64,000 bases of DNA from Coprinus comatus. Its lineage: Eukaryota > Basidiomycota > Agaricomycetes > Agaricales > Agaricaceae. The DNA is taken from contig JAWPGT010000030.1 in NCBI GenBank assembly GCA_034638255.1, positions 62,001 through 126,000 on the forward strand, given 5' to 3'. The notes beneath the pieces were generated by a model. The model was not told where the DNA came from. It saw nothing but the letters and a program-made list of their open reading frames with translations, and did not search any database. Below, one piece after another: positions 34,271-46,300 of this stretch. Within the stretch, counting starts at the first letter, position 1. Each line of letters opens with the position of its first letter. Position numbers and translations under genes: made by a program.

Positions 34271-36532
34271 TAGTAACAGGTGGCCCCTAACTTTGATTCA
34301 AAGCGCTTCTAGGCTCGCAAGAAATACAACATAAACTTGGGCCCAATTGGAATAATTACATTATAGACCATCTTTCTTAGCGAAGAAAATGATAGGGGAA
34401 ATATACCCATAGAACTTGCCCACCAAGACTCGAACTTGAAAAAATATTTTAAAGTCTTTTCCCCGCGAGGTATATATTCCGAAGTTCGGGACCGCGTTGT
34501 TGATATTTCATTGAGCCAGTATCCAAATAAGTAGGCGATGTGCGAACCTCAATTCTGGTTCATGGAACTGGACAAGTAATTCGAATGATTAATCCATCCA
34601 GCGATGTCAATCAAAAATTAAAATAACACAAAAGAAAAACCTTGAATCATGCCCATACGGAAAGAAATATACTTCCGCAAACTAAAGTGGACACAGAAGT
34701 CTGTGTCTGTCAATCAATTGATACGCATGGCCCAAAACATGAGTTACTTGCTATTAACCCTCAAGGGAACGGTAATCTTGACATCGCCGTTTTCTATTAT
34801 ACAAAACGAGGCCCGCGTCTTTGGGGTACCTAAGTCAGCAAATAAGACCCATGATTTAGAATGAATTACATCCGAGTACGTGGCTCGTCTCCCAAGAATT
34901 AGGTGCATTTTTAACTACGGCGCATTTTTACTTACAACACGTTGCAATAACGTTGAATATCGATAGAAGTTCAGTATGGTATACGGGGCTTTTGAAATTG
35001 AAAGAGGTAGAAGGCAGTTCCAATATACCGGTGGGACAATAGTCCCCGTTGATCACATGAGGTCTCAACAACATTCTCCTCTACTCCAAGACCACGCTGA
35101 GCGTGTCAGTTGTTCATGTATATTTTAAACGATATTTGGCCGTTCATAAAATAAAATAAAACAAACTCCGGTGCTACCGGAAGAAAGTAAACTACTGGTT
35201 CAACCAAAATAGGGTTGTCAGGGAAATAGAACCAACCGGCTAGTAGGTAAAGATTGTTTTGATACATCTAAGTACAGGCATTTCCTTGGTGTACGACGAT
35301 GCATTAGAAATGGAAATTTCGACCCAGCGCTCAAGAAAAAACGAACATCATTTCTCTGTTAATGCGGAATTCGAAGGAGGCCAATAATTTTTCATCGGCC
35401 GATAACTTTTGATCATAGAGCTCCCCGCAAACAGTGACACTTCTAGCTAAAGTAGCAGTTGTCCGAGGAACAAGCTAGAGCCACAAGATGGATGAACGCA
35501 TCCCACCATATGAGCGGAAGATCATGATGTAGATTGGAATTTCACCATACTTAGTATCAGAACATGACACTCACAGAGAGTCATCCGGTGGGAAAGCGGA
35601 AAGCCGGAACCAAAACAATGTGAAGAGCTTTGAAAGGTAATATTTTATGTCAAAGAACAGGTACCAAGAGAAGAAAGTTATGTAGCGCATTGGTGAATTT
35701 GATGGACCAAAATGAATTGCGACGTTCTGACAATTAACTGCCCTGGCACTGTAGATCCACATACTCTTACAACACCTCTAACTAGTAGTCCTTACGTGAA
35801 AAATTCGCTGTTCGAGTGGTAGGGATGCTCTAACCAAATTCTAACGCTAGTCATTCACATATATAGTGAGTAATACCCTAGCAGTGATGGCCGGCCGCCA
35901 ACAGATGGCAGAAACTCCTGACCATCATTGCAGCGAGAAGAATTATTTAAGAAGCAAACATGGTGCATATGGGTTTATCTAAGCTAATACGACCGTGGGG
36001 CCGTCGCCAAACTGGCGGACCTCTTGTGGGAGTATATACATACCCATGAAGGAAACATCAAAGAGCAGGAGTACGAATAAAAAAATATCAGACTTCGCCG
36101 TTCCAATAGGAGAATCCCGACGGACCAAGTAAAAGTATAACAACATTGAAACATTGAAGCAGAGGGTTTATGGCGGCATAGAAACAGTAACTCAACTAAC
36201 AGAAGCCTCTATATGATATCTATTTGCCGTCTACCAACGCCTTGAAAATATAGACCAGCCTTTCGGATACAACTGAATGCCCAGGTTCGCTCCTTCGTGA
36301 GGTAAGAGATAGTGGGTAAACAGAACTGGGGATTAGCTGGGGATGGTCTCTAAATTTATTCGGCATGTAAACTGGTTAGGAACGAATATGAAATGGGATG
36401 AACCGCTGGGTTTCAAACTTTCAAAACCTATTCAAATTCAAAAATCAGTCGTTATCCAAGCGCGTCACTGTATTACGTAATATCTCAACGGAACATTTGA
36501 GAAACTGGCTTTCTAGTTCTAACCGGTTCACC
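34271..36532. other. Gene-poor region
   Basis: About 2.2 kb with no supported gene, no RNA gene and no clear repeat. Short frames at 34642-34864 and 35571-35762 lack coding character. The last 150 bp is probably GPI11 promoter and leader; an in-frame upstream ATG at 36398 exists. Confidence 0.35.
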
Positions 36533-37647
36533 ATGAAGAATACCAATGCCAAGGTAACAAAAGGCGTTGTTGTACCTCCTACAACGCCACATCGAGTCTC
36601 GCTGCTCCTTGATATGTTTCCTGGAAGTTCGTATATTCCAGCTGTGGGCGTCCATACTACATTATTGCTGTTCTCTGGGCTCTTTCTACCTAGGTCGACC
36701 ATTTTGCAGGACATCTTCGGACTCGAAACAGATCAAAGCCAGGTCTCATCTCGTGATCATCCTCAACATCCATTCCTAGAACCTCTAACAGCCAGTCCAC
36801 TTTCAACATTGGTCTACATCTGTTTTGGCACAATCATCCTCCAGGGCTGGTGGGCGGGCTATGTATGGGACTGGTGGAGTCGTTCGGTGGTAGAAGGGTC
36901 CGACAATAACAAACGACTCGAGAAGGCTCTCATTGACGACCAGAAGATCAAAGTGCGTCTCAAGACTGAATTTTTCCACATACCAATCTCACAATCGTTT
37001 CGTAATGACAGGCCTTCATGAAAGCATGGTTAGCAACGTTTGTTGCTTCTGTGATATATCACTTTGTCCTGGTTATATTCGGCGCACCAATTCTAAGGTT
37101 CGTTCACTTTCTAGTTACCATGAATTACGTTAACAAGATATATTCGGATAGTCATGTCGCGCAAACCTATAGCCTTGCACTTCTACTCTCATTACTGACA
37201 GTGTATACTCCCGCTTTTGTTCTGGGACCTCCGACATTCAACTCCAGCACATCTTCTCTCATCAAGCGCCTTCAATGGACTAGACTATTTGCTGAATTCA
37301 CGTAAGGGCATCAAGTTTTCTCAGTGGGCATCTTGTTGAAGTCTCTCATCAGGGTACGGACACCGATTGAACGATCCCTTGTCTATCCAGCCGTCGGTGC
37401 AGCCCTTGGCGCCTGGCTGGGCGCGATACCCATTGCGTTAGACTGGGACCGACCGTGGCAGGTCCGTTACCTCGATTACTTGGTTATTTTTGTGTTTAAT
37501 AAAGTGATACAGGCTTGGCCGTTGACGCCAGCATACGGAGCTATTAGTGGCTATATCATCGCTTCTCTCGTCTCGCTCACGTCCAATACTCTTAGACAGA
37601 TCCTCCTCGAACAGCAAGTAAGCGGAGAGGCCAAGAAGAAAGCGTAA
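36533..37647 (+). CDS. GPI11: GPI biosynthesis protein Pig-F homologue
   Basis: Four exons (36533-36952, 37012-37301, 37353-37461, 37513-37647) give 317 residues. The C-terminal signature 'ERSLVYPAVGAALGAWLGAIPIALDWDRPWQ' joins across the last intron to 'AWPLTPAYGAISGYI', diagnostic of PIG-F. Several membrane spans precede it ('AVGVHTTLLLFSGLFL', 'FVASVIYHFVLVIFGAPIL', 'YSLALLLSLLTVYTP'). In the endoplasmic reticulum this protein stabilises the enzymes that add ethanolamine phosphate to GPI anchors. The start at 36533 has a good context (CACCATGAAG); the in-frame 36398 ATG would add 45 residues. It is convergent with the phosphatase gene, 115 bp between stops. Confidence 0.92.
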
Positions 37648-37762
37648 ATGTAAAATGATATGTTTATCAGGAGGTCATCGAACATGCCAAGTTGGAAGCT
37701 CGCAATTAGTATTCTTCTATGTGGATCTGCTCCGTTCAAATTCCGGTGACGCCCTTCATCTT

Positions 37763-39018
37763 TTAAAGTCTATCGACAGCCCGAAAATCCCCAATTGAAT
37801 TGGTCACAAAATCGGGTATGATGGGTGATGCATTGGGGCCTGTTATATCTGCTTCGACAGTGACACCTGTGGGTTTCACCAATGAATTCGTTTGGTATGG
37901 AGGTCAGAGCGTTCTCCAGCCGCTACATACCTGTTAGAACCAGTAGGGTAGACAAGCCGCCTGCCTTGCCGAATAGAATGTCAGTGTTCAGTCTGTCACC
38001 CACCATAATTGTCCGTTTGGGGTCGAACTCAATTCTGGGCAACGGGTTGTGAGATGTAGAACCAGGTAACGAAGAGTCCATTTATGACACACTTGGCTTT
38101 TACACAATCAAGCATTGTGGTTGAAGGCTTTCCTGTACATATAGGATCACGACCAAGGGCATATCGTAGAGGAGCACTGATGGAGCCAGCACCGGGGAGA
38201 ATGCCATGAGAGCTGGGATATGTACTATCCTCGTTTGTAGCAATGAAGAGACACCCTGGGTTGCGAGTGAGATATTGATAGGCTTTGGATAGCTTGGTGT
38301 AGTTTATTTTGGTGTCCAATCCACACACGACAGCAGCAACATCTGAGTCCAGAACGAAATCTTCTAGCGGGAAAGGTCCTATTGTGTTGTCTATGGGATC
38401 CTAGAAGCCGGAAGATTTTAAGGGCACGAATGACAACTAGCGGGAGGCACTTACGGTTCCGCCTAGGTATGAAATTCCTTCATCACGAAGTTCTTCTTCA
38501 AGTCCAGTTTGGCCAATGACGTAGACTTTTTTATCTTTCGGAAGCTTTACTACGGAAGAAATGTATACTGATGCTGCATATGCAGATCCATAAATTTCGT
38601 TCTTGGTATCGCATAATTAGCACTAAATGAAAGTCCCCTATTATGAAACAAAAAAATTCTCACCAATTCAACTTCCAAACCCACTTGGTCAAACTTCTTC
38701 TTTAAGATTCTTCTTGACTTTGTGGCGTTATTGGTAACAAATATGATCTTTTTGCCTTAATCAGAAAACGCAGATTGAAGAAAGAACGAAAATAAAAAAA
38801 TAAAAGCAGCGATATTAATCAGTTTTCATAATTACAATTCGTTGCTCATATATCAAGAAAAAAAACTTACCCCGTTCGCGTAGGATGTTGAACATTTGCA
38901 CCACGCCATCGATCACCTGATCACCTCTCCACAAAACCCCATCGCAGTCAAATACCCAAGTATCATGATCGTTCAATACACTTTCATAGTCTTTCGGTAA
39001 AGTGAGGTGAACAGTCAT
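37763..39018 (-). CDS. PHO13: p-Nitrophenylphosphatase / phosphoglycolate phosphatase (HAD family, PHO13 type)
   Basis: Six exons (39018-38871, 38755-38664, 38601-38455, 38400-38093, 38034-37931, 37866-37763) give 300 residues, the usual length. HAD motifs: 'FDCDGVLW' (nucleophile Asp24, Asp26), '[11 protein letters not shown]', Lys in 'CTGKPS', and '[13 protein letters not shown]'. The enzyme removes phosphate from small metabolites and repairs side products of glycolysis in yeast and mammals. The fourth intron uses donor GTGTGT and acceptor CAG so that '[15 protein letters not shown]' is continuous. The start follows the family pattern rather than the longer frame to 39111. Confidence 0.93.
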
Positions 39019-41060
39019 TGTGTCTGTAGAGTTTATGGAAAAAGATGGTTGAAAAAAAGAGAGAAGTAGATTACTACTCTGTACCGAGAGCAGAAATTGA
39101 AATCTTATCAATCATGTCCTGATCAGGTAACTGCAACGGGTTAAAGTAATGGCCTCAAATTCAGCGGCGCTATTGCATTTGTGCGTTGAATGCAGATTGA
39201 ATGCACTTTATAGTTCATTTCTGTGGGGGCCTATTCAATATGTACGGTTAGATTTGAATCTGAGGGCGGGGGATTATCCGAGTCGGTGCTATCCGAGCAA
39301 CAAGTAGGCACTGGATCAAAAATATGAGTCGGCAGCTGTGCCTTTAGGTCTGAATACAGGTCACTTACTCTGCAATAAGCCATTTACAATTATTTGTTTT
39401 GTCGGGAAAAGGGGTATTTATGTTCCTAGACTTACTTACCCTTTTCGTGAAACAAGGTTGAATTGAGGCATCCAAGACCCGCACGTCGGGCCGAAACACC
39501 CCGCCAGAGAAGTATACCACACACTTCTAGCATCTTACACGTCAAAACCTAAGCGTTCGCAAAAGTCTCCGAGTCGGAGAGGGTAGGAATGCGTAGCACC
39601 AAGCCTGGGTTCCTTGAGGTCAAATATAAAAAGGATCTGAATACAAAGTACTACGTCTCGTGTCTTCTCATATTGTAAGTCCCCTGCGGTTATGTTCATA
39701 TGAGAGAAGGCTAGAAAGAGTTTAAGGCTCATGTGGGACAATCCCTGCACTTCTTCCGGTAAAACGCTCCAACTTCTCTTTCAGCGCTTGGCATTGCCAA
39801 CATGTCAAGAGCCTCAGCAATGTGCTCCGGTCCTTGCTCGCAGGGCTGGAGACGCGTTATGTGCAAGTCGTGCCAACCACTCTTGCAAATGCTCAATTCT
39901 ACATCATCATACAGTCGGCTGTTTAACAACTCCATTTACTTCCAACTACCATAGGCCTAGTGGTGAGTAGAATGATGATGGTATTTTTAGTTACATCCGC
40001 GGATATGTTTGGAGTTTAGGTTTTTCTGATTTCTCACCGTGAGGTTCACTTGTCAGCACGACAGCCGAGTGGGTCACTTTTGACCACCTCATGTACATGT
40101 AGACCGTATGGACCGGAAGAATTATTATTGACCCTCTTTTTAAGTTACAACCCTTTTCTGAGAGTAAAAGTGACCGTCCACATCATTTTAAGTGCATAGC
40201 GACACATAAACAAAATCACTTCAAAAGATAACTTCATTATAGTATTGCGAATGCACTGTTCCACATCAGTTATGACGCAGGCTATTTCTATTTACGCCGC
40301 TCAAGCTTCGACATCGAATGATGGTGGGGGCAGTTAGTCAATTTTTCGAAGCCGATTCAATCGTTCCAAATAGTTGTTCCTAAAGATAGCTTTCGGGAGA
40401 ATTCTGACCGGTCCAGAATGTTTCTTGCAGCTTGGATCTAACTTCGCGAGCAAATCTGCGCATTATAATGTGGTGGAGATAGCCATATCGGGTCAAATTG
40501 TTTGGGTGGTCAGACTGGCAAGTCAATTGTCTGACAACTTTCATTTTTACGCGAAGTGCTCCAGACTCCAGAGTACAATTGCTAACCTTCCCAGGTGTAA
40601 TTACGCCATTGTTGTTGTGGGTCCTCGTTGATATGCGTATCAGCCTGCGCAAAGAGTCATGGATCAAGTATTTGTACGTAATATAATCCCATCGCAATGT
40701 CCATTACGAAAAAAGCGGTGGTCGATCTTGACACAAGATGTCGATGCACTAGTTTGACTTCGCATGCCGTTAGTACCTACAGAGATCGTCCTAGCTGGGA
40801 TCTTCGTTGTTACTTCACATGGATTCGCTGTTCGTTCTTCCCATGGTCAAATGGAAATGAAAATCAATATTATACAATATTAAGAATTAAGGCAAATTCA
40901 AAATGCAGCCCACACAGCTAAAGCCCAAAAAAAAAAAAAAAGCGAAAGCAATAATGCACAGAGGAAAACAATTGTGGGTATACTAAAAGGATCTATGTAA
41001 AGGGATGCAACCAAGTATGGGAAGTAATATGAACCTTAAGAAACAAAAAGGAAAGTACGT
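39019..41060. other. Intergenic region
   Basis: Nearly 2 kb without a supported gene. Frames at 39729-39970 and 40374-40700 overlap on both strands and show no family features. A 15-base A-run lies near 40928-40941. Confidence 0.35.
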
Positions 41061-41398
41061 TCATCGATGCAAAGCGCGTTCTGAAGAGTAAGACCAATTG
41101 TCCAAGGCAGTAGCAGAAGTCGGTGTATGAGTATACGACGTGACTGGGTAATGACTGGGATGGGGATTGGAGGACTGGAGCCACGGCTGTGAGCAAGGAG
41201 TCGGCCGAGGCGCGGAGGTAGGACTGACATGGTAATTTTCGTCCTCCATCTTGATGGGGTCATAATGGGAGTGGGAAGAGAATCCTGAGATGGTATGGTT
41301 CGAAAGAGCGGCTGTTCGGTGACCGTTGGAGGATGGTTGCATTTGGGCGGGCTGTATAAAAAAGCAAAATTACTAGGATCCAAAGTAATTATCACAGA

Positions 41399-42165
41399 TC
41401 ATAGTTTCGCTCGGAGAGCAAAAGCTATGTGTGGCGCGGGGGATAAGGGAAAAAGACTCGCCGAAAACGGGGGACTTGAGGTATTACTTGAGCCTGAGGG
41501 AGTATTGGGAAATGTTGGCCCACTAAAGCTAAAGAGTGAGGATGGGACACTTGTACCATTGTGAGTTGCGTTTGTGTGGTTGGAGACGCTGGAAGGGATA
41601 TTTCCATAATGGTGAGACAAGGGCTGAGGAATTGTCAGTGGTGGTGGGCGAGTATTGTCAGTGAGATGCTGGTCATTGCCCTGAAGTGGTACGTGTAAGT
41701 TGTCGAAATTGACCAGGGGAAAAAGAGGGTATTACCATGTACACACTGTCAGGGTGTTTTCTTCGCTTGTAGTCATTCCGGTCGCATGGGTAGCTGCCAT
41801 ACGAGTCCCGTCGCGCAAAGTCATTGTCTATGGGTCGAACAGCCGACGTCTCCGAAACGAGACGTCGAAGATCGTCGTTTTCTTTTTGCAGACGCGTAAT
41901 TTCCTGTTCGAGCTCACGTATTTTGATGAGTGGTGGTGGGAGGGCGGAGACTTGCTCTGGGCTGTAACCGAGAGCTGTCTGGAGCTTTGTTACGGTTTGT
42001 TCAAGCTGTTGTGGGATGAGTGTGATGGACGACGAGGAGAGGTATATTGCATGCCTGCTCAATGTAAGCCTTTCGCTTTGCGCGATGACGGGCTTGTGCT
42101 TTTGCGTTACGGCTGCGCTCAGGGCGCTCAACACCATGTGCCGTATGACCGGAGACAGAAGACAT
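41399..42165 (-). CDS. bZIP transcription factor (C-terminus uncertain)
   Basis: Exons 42165-42055, 42005-41736 and 41680-41399 read in frame to a stop. Residues about 17-40 are the DNA-contacting basic region ('RSRNAKAQARHRAKRKAYIEQ', with N20, A23 and R28), and the spliced continuation 'LEQTVTKLQTAL...LIKIRELEQEITRLQKENDDLRRLV' is the leucine zipper and its coiled extension. The rest is Ser/Thr/Pro/Asn-rich, as in activation regions. Intron 1 begins with GC instead of GT (42054-42053), the only choice that joins basic region and zipper. A further open, His/Ser/Pro-rich frame at 41342-41061 ('KMEDENYHVSPTSAP') may be an additional last exon. Confidence 0.8.
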
Positions 42166-43356
42166 TAACGTAAGTTGGGGGAAGAACGTTAAGAAAGCGA
42201 AGGGAGGAATCCTTATATCAGAGAAAGATGCACATAAACACAAACATTTCGCCTCCTCGATCAGGCGAATCTCACCGACCCTTGCTTTCCTGTCGACAAG
42301 ATCTCTCTAGCTTGTTCCCTCCCAGTGGCTTGTCAGCGGCAACTCGCGGCCTAGTAAGACCCGTGCCTGGGAACCCGCTTCTTTGATCGGCGATCAACGT
42401 TTTCTCGCAGATTTCCTGTTGTTTATCGTTCGTAGCTTATTCTACTTTCCAACCCAGCGATGCAACTCGGCTCGCCAGATGGCTTAGTGGCGTCCTCCAC
42501 TCCTACAAATATCCCACAACCTTCCTCGGGTCCATGGCCAATTTCCATGTCACCCCGTGTCACACGCAACTCGTTCTTTCAAACTCCTATTCCATCTCCG
42601 AGCAGCACGCTAAACCTTATGGGTCCACTATTTTTTTTCTTTCATCCTTTTTTTTTTGTAATTGCAACTCAGCAGAGCGCCTGTAACTCCACCTTCCGAT
42701 ATGGAAAACCGTCGCAATGGTGATGGCCATTTTCTTAATTTGAAACGTACACCACTTTCCTACCTAAAGGGTTCGAATACAGGGCTGGGCAAACTAATTA
42801 GAATTCACTTAAAACATGCCTCGATGGGTTCGGCACACGGCACGGAACTCAACTAAAAGTGGCCTCGTTTATCAAGTTCCCATGACAAGCATATCAATGC
42901 ATGCTCTTCCTGGCCATAATCCCAGGGTCGTAGCCATGGGGAAAAAAACACCATCTTGAGCCCTTGCAATGTGTGTGCCAAGTTTATACTGGCTTTACTT
43001 GTCAGTAAGGCAAGGGACAACGGAGTTGTAGGAAAAAAGTCCAAACAGAGTCGCAGTCCTTCCTAGCAGAAGAAGAAGTAATCCCGACTATATACTCCAG
43101 AGGTCCACTATCATGGCTCTCCATTGCAGCTAAACGGTCAAGTCCAAATCGGGTTTGTATTCATCGTAGCGCGCCAGAGACGGCGTTTCCTAACTAAGAT
43201 CAGGGTCGAGAATCTAGGCGGCTTTTAATTTATTGCTCGCACCTCAAGGCCTCATGGTTTGAACCACCTGAACAGAACAAAATTGACGATACTCAATATA
43301 GCGAATGATATGTATACTCTACATGAAAACCGAAGGCTTGGAAAATTGAAATGAAA
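42166..43356. other. Intergenic region with a possible small unrecognised gene
   Basis: A plus-strand frame from 42460 ('MQLGSPDGLVASSTPTNIPQ...TPIPSPSSTLNLM') and another at about 42670-42856 ('RAPVTPPSDMENRRNGDGHFLN') look compositionally coding and flank an intron-like T-rich stretch. I could not find a donor/acceptor pair in matching phase, so no CDS is called. Confidence 0.3.
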
Positions 43357-46300
43357 TCAAGAATCTTCTTCATCCGATAGAACAACTAGTTTCCTGACTC
43401 GGCTTGGTTGTTCGGAATGTTGCCTCGAAGATTCGTCCTGGCTACTAGAACCTGTTGTGCGCGTGTCCGCCCTTTCTTCTTCTGGTTCTATACGGGCGGC
43501 ATTTTTACGTGTCGCCCTCGGTTTGGGCCGAGGTAAAACGGGTGAAGGGCTAGAAACATTTTCAGCTCCCTCAGACTCGCTTCCAGACTCGCTTGAATTG
43601 CCAGGAATCGGCGTCGCGGCCGCAAATTCCGGTTCTTGAGCTCCTGTAACCTTATCCTTATCCTTGGTCTCATTCCCATTCCTACGACGACGTTTCTTAG
43701 TTCCATGAGACTTCATACCAACTGGGCGCATATCCTGAGAAGTACCTGCCCCAGTTCCGGCCAGGGCCGCCTTTTCACGTAACACCTTCTCCTTCTCCAA
43801 GAATTTATCCATATCACCATATTCATCATCACTATCTTGAATAAATTGCGCAGATTTATAAACCTCTTTCTCTTTCTTCTTCTTCTCCTTCCGTTTTCGT
43901 TTCCCTGGATTCTCTTCATCATCATCGACATCAGAACTATCCGGTGAAGGCGCACGACGTCGTCGTTTACTTCTCCGTTTCTTATTCAAATATTCTGATG
44001 CCTTCTTTCCTCCAACATCAAACGGCGTTTCAAGGAATTGACCGATAACATTCAACATGCTCCGTAAATCGGTAGGTAGGACCGTAGCGGGTACATACCA
44101 CTGTAATTCATCTTCCTCTATTTTTAAAAAAACTCAGGGTCAGTACAAATATTGGGGGAGTTGTTCTTTTTTTTTGGATTCCTCCGAATAGGGAGGATCA
44201 AAAAAACCAAATGGAAAAGAAATCAAACACCTCACCTTCATCCATGATCGCAAACTTGCACAATCGGAAGAGTAATTTGAGATTGGGATTCTTCGTTGCC
44301 GCAACAGCATGTTCTTCATCAAGGTAAGGTATAACTAGAGAAGGGGAAGGAAGGGAGAGACAATCGTCAGAGACCAGGGTTAAAGTGAGGTGTGGTTAAG
44401 GTGTGTGGTTCAGAGATAAATTTAGGAAAAGGAAACGGACAACGTTGTCCGAACAGGAAACACTTCATTTCCTTTTTTTTTTAAAGTTCGAAAAATCATT
44501 AAAGCCAATAGGAGGACCTACAGTAATCTTTCATTTTTGAAAGTGCTTCGGCTGATGGACGATCTTTGCGCAAGTCTGTCTCTTCCGACGAATCTTCTTC
44601 TCCTTCTTGCTGTTGTTCTTCTTCATCGGATCCTTCATTTTCACCTTTTTTGTCAGTTTCCTCTATAATCGCCCGTCTTTGAGTTTCCGCAGTTTTCAAA
44701 ATCTAAAAAAATATACATAAAACCGGTTAGGGTCAGAAAAATAAGATTGATTACGAAACGTCAACCAAAAAAAAAAAAGGAAAAAGAAATACCAGGAAAT
44801 TTTTATTTTATTTTCAAGGGGTATACAGACAGGGTCGAAGGGTCGGTTACGGGGTCGGTTACGTGGGTACCGAAACGTAGTAAGGGTGTGACGAAATACG
44901 GGCGTCAAAAAAACCGGGAAGGGAGAGTGGGTGGAGTAGTTGTGTGTGCGTATGTGTGTGTGAGAGAACAGAGAAAGAGAGAGACAGAGAGAGAATAAAG
45001 AGACAAGGAACTCCAACAAAAAAAAAGCTTACTTACCTCTAGAGTCCAATTGACAAGAGCAGTCTGGTTAGCTTCAACCAAAACGGCGATCGCAATGCCA
45101 AGCTGATCACTCCAAGAGTAACCCTTCTTGATTTGCACATCAGGCGGAAACCTCATGTTGTCTACTTCATTGATTTTTGATTTTTTATCCTTTTCTTCTG
45201 GTTCCCAAGTTGAATATTGTTTCCAATTACCGCGGTTCTTGGGGAAGAATGCCTGATAAAATTTAAAAATACAGTTATAAAAATAAATATTGGGAGCACG
45301 AAAAAAAGGAGAGAGAGAGAGAAAGAAGCTGAGAGACTCGGACTCGGAAACGAACCTCAACGGCAAGGAAAGTATCTTCAGCAAGTGCTTTGAAAAACTT
45401 TCGAAGAATAAAGTTGATCAAGTTAACAAGGTCCTTGTACGGCTGTTCTCTAGGTAGATAATCTTTCTCGGCCAGAATAGACTTGAATAAGTCTAATGTT
45501 GAGACCTAATAAAAATAAAAATAGGGTAAAGGGTATGTAAGCGGTGATGAAACGGAATAAGAATACCAAAACAAAGCGAGAGAAAGCGGCAACGATAAAT
45601 GGAGTGAAGAAAAAAAAAATTGGAAATTTACATTGAAGAACAATCCTTCTGCCTTTGCTCTGACAGCTTGTCTATGAAGAAGACTAACAACCCTTCTCAT
45701 ATGTTCCGAAGTTTCAAACTCCTTATACCGAGTTAGATACGTCAGAAGTGTATGATTGATCTCGGCGTTGGCAAATTTCTGGGAGAATAAGAAAAGATCT
45801 GATAGGTTAGTACATAGTATGCGTCATATGGTCATATCTTTCATGACCTTTTTTGATGATAATCAAAAATAGAACGGACCATTTCGAATGCTTCAAAGGT
45901 AAACAAAGTCTCCTGAATTGTATCATCAAAAACGACATGTTCTTCATCTTCATCATCTTCAACATCAGGTATACCTTCTTCTTCCGTTATCCCTTTCGTC
46001 TTTCTTCTCTTTTTTATCGTTTTCTTACGAACATAAACCTCATCACCTTTGACCTTTGACCACCTTTCTAACAAACGCATCAAAGTATAAGCTAAATGAA
46101 CACTAGCATCAAGATAAGCTAAAGATTGAGAGCCCTCCCTATATGCTCGGAGACTATCCAAAGCAATATCAAGCACTTCACCATTATAAATGATTTGTTG
46201 TTGTAAAATGTCCGCGGCTTCGGTCAGCGTGGGATCATCGACATCTCCTTTTGACATGTTCTCGATAAGCACTAAAAGTTGAGTTAAACATTCGATACCG

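Noticed and set aside
39729..39970. Overlapping frames on both strands
   Set aside because: No coding signature on either strand and no neighbouring exons that extend them.
43357..44058. Separate Lys/Arg/Glu-rich gene
   Set aside because: It joins in phase to upstream exons as the charged tail of TOF1, including its 'DDEYGDMDKFLEKEK' motif.
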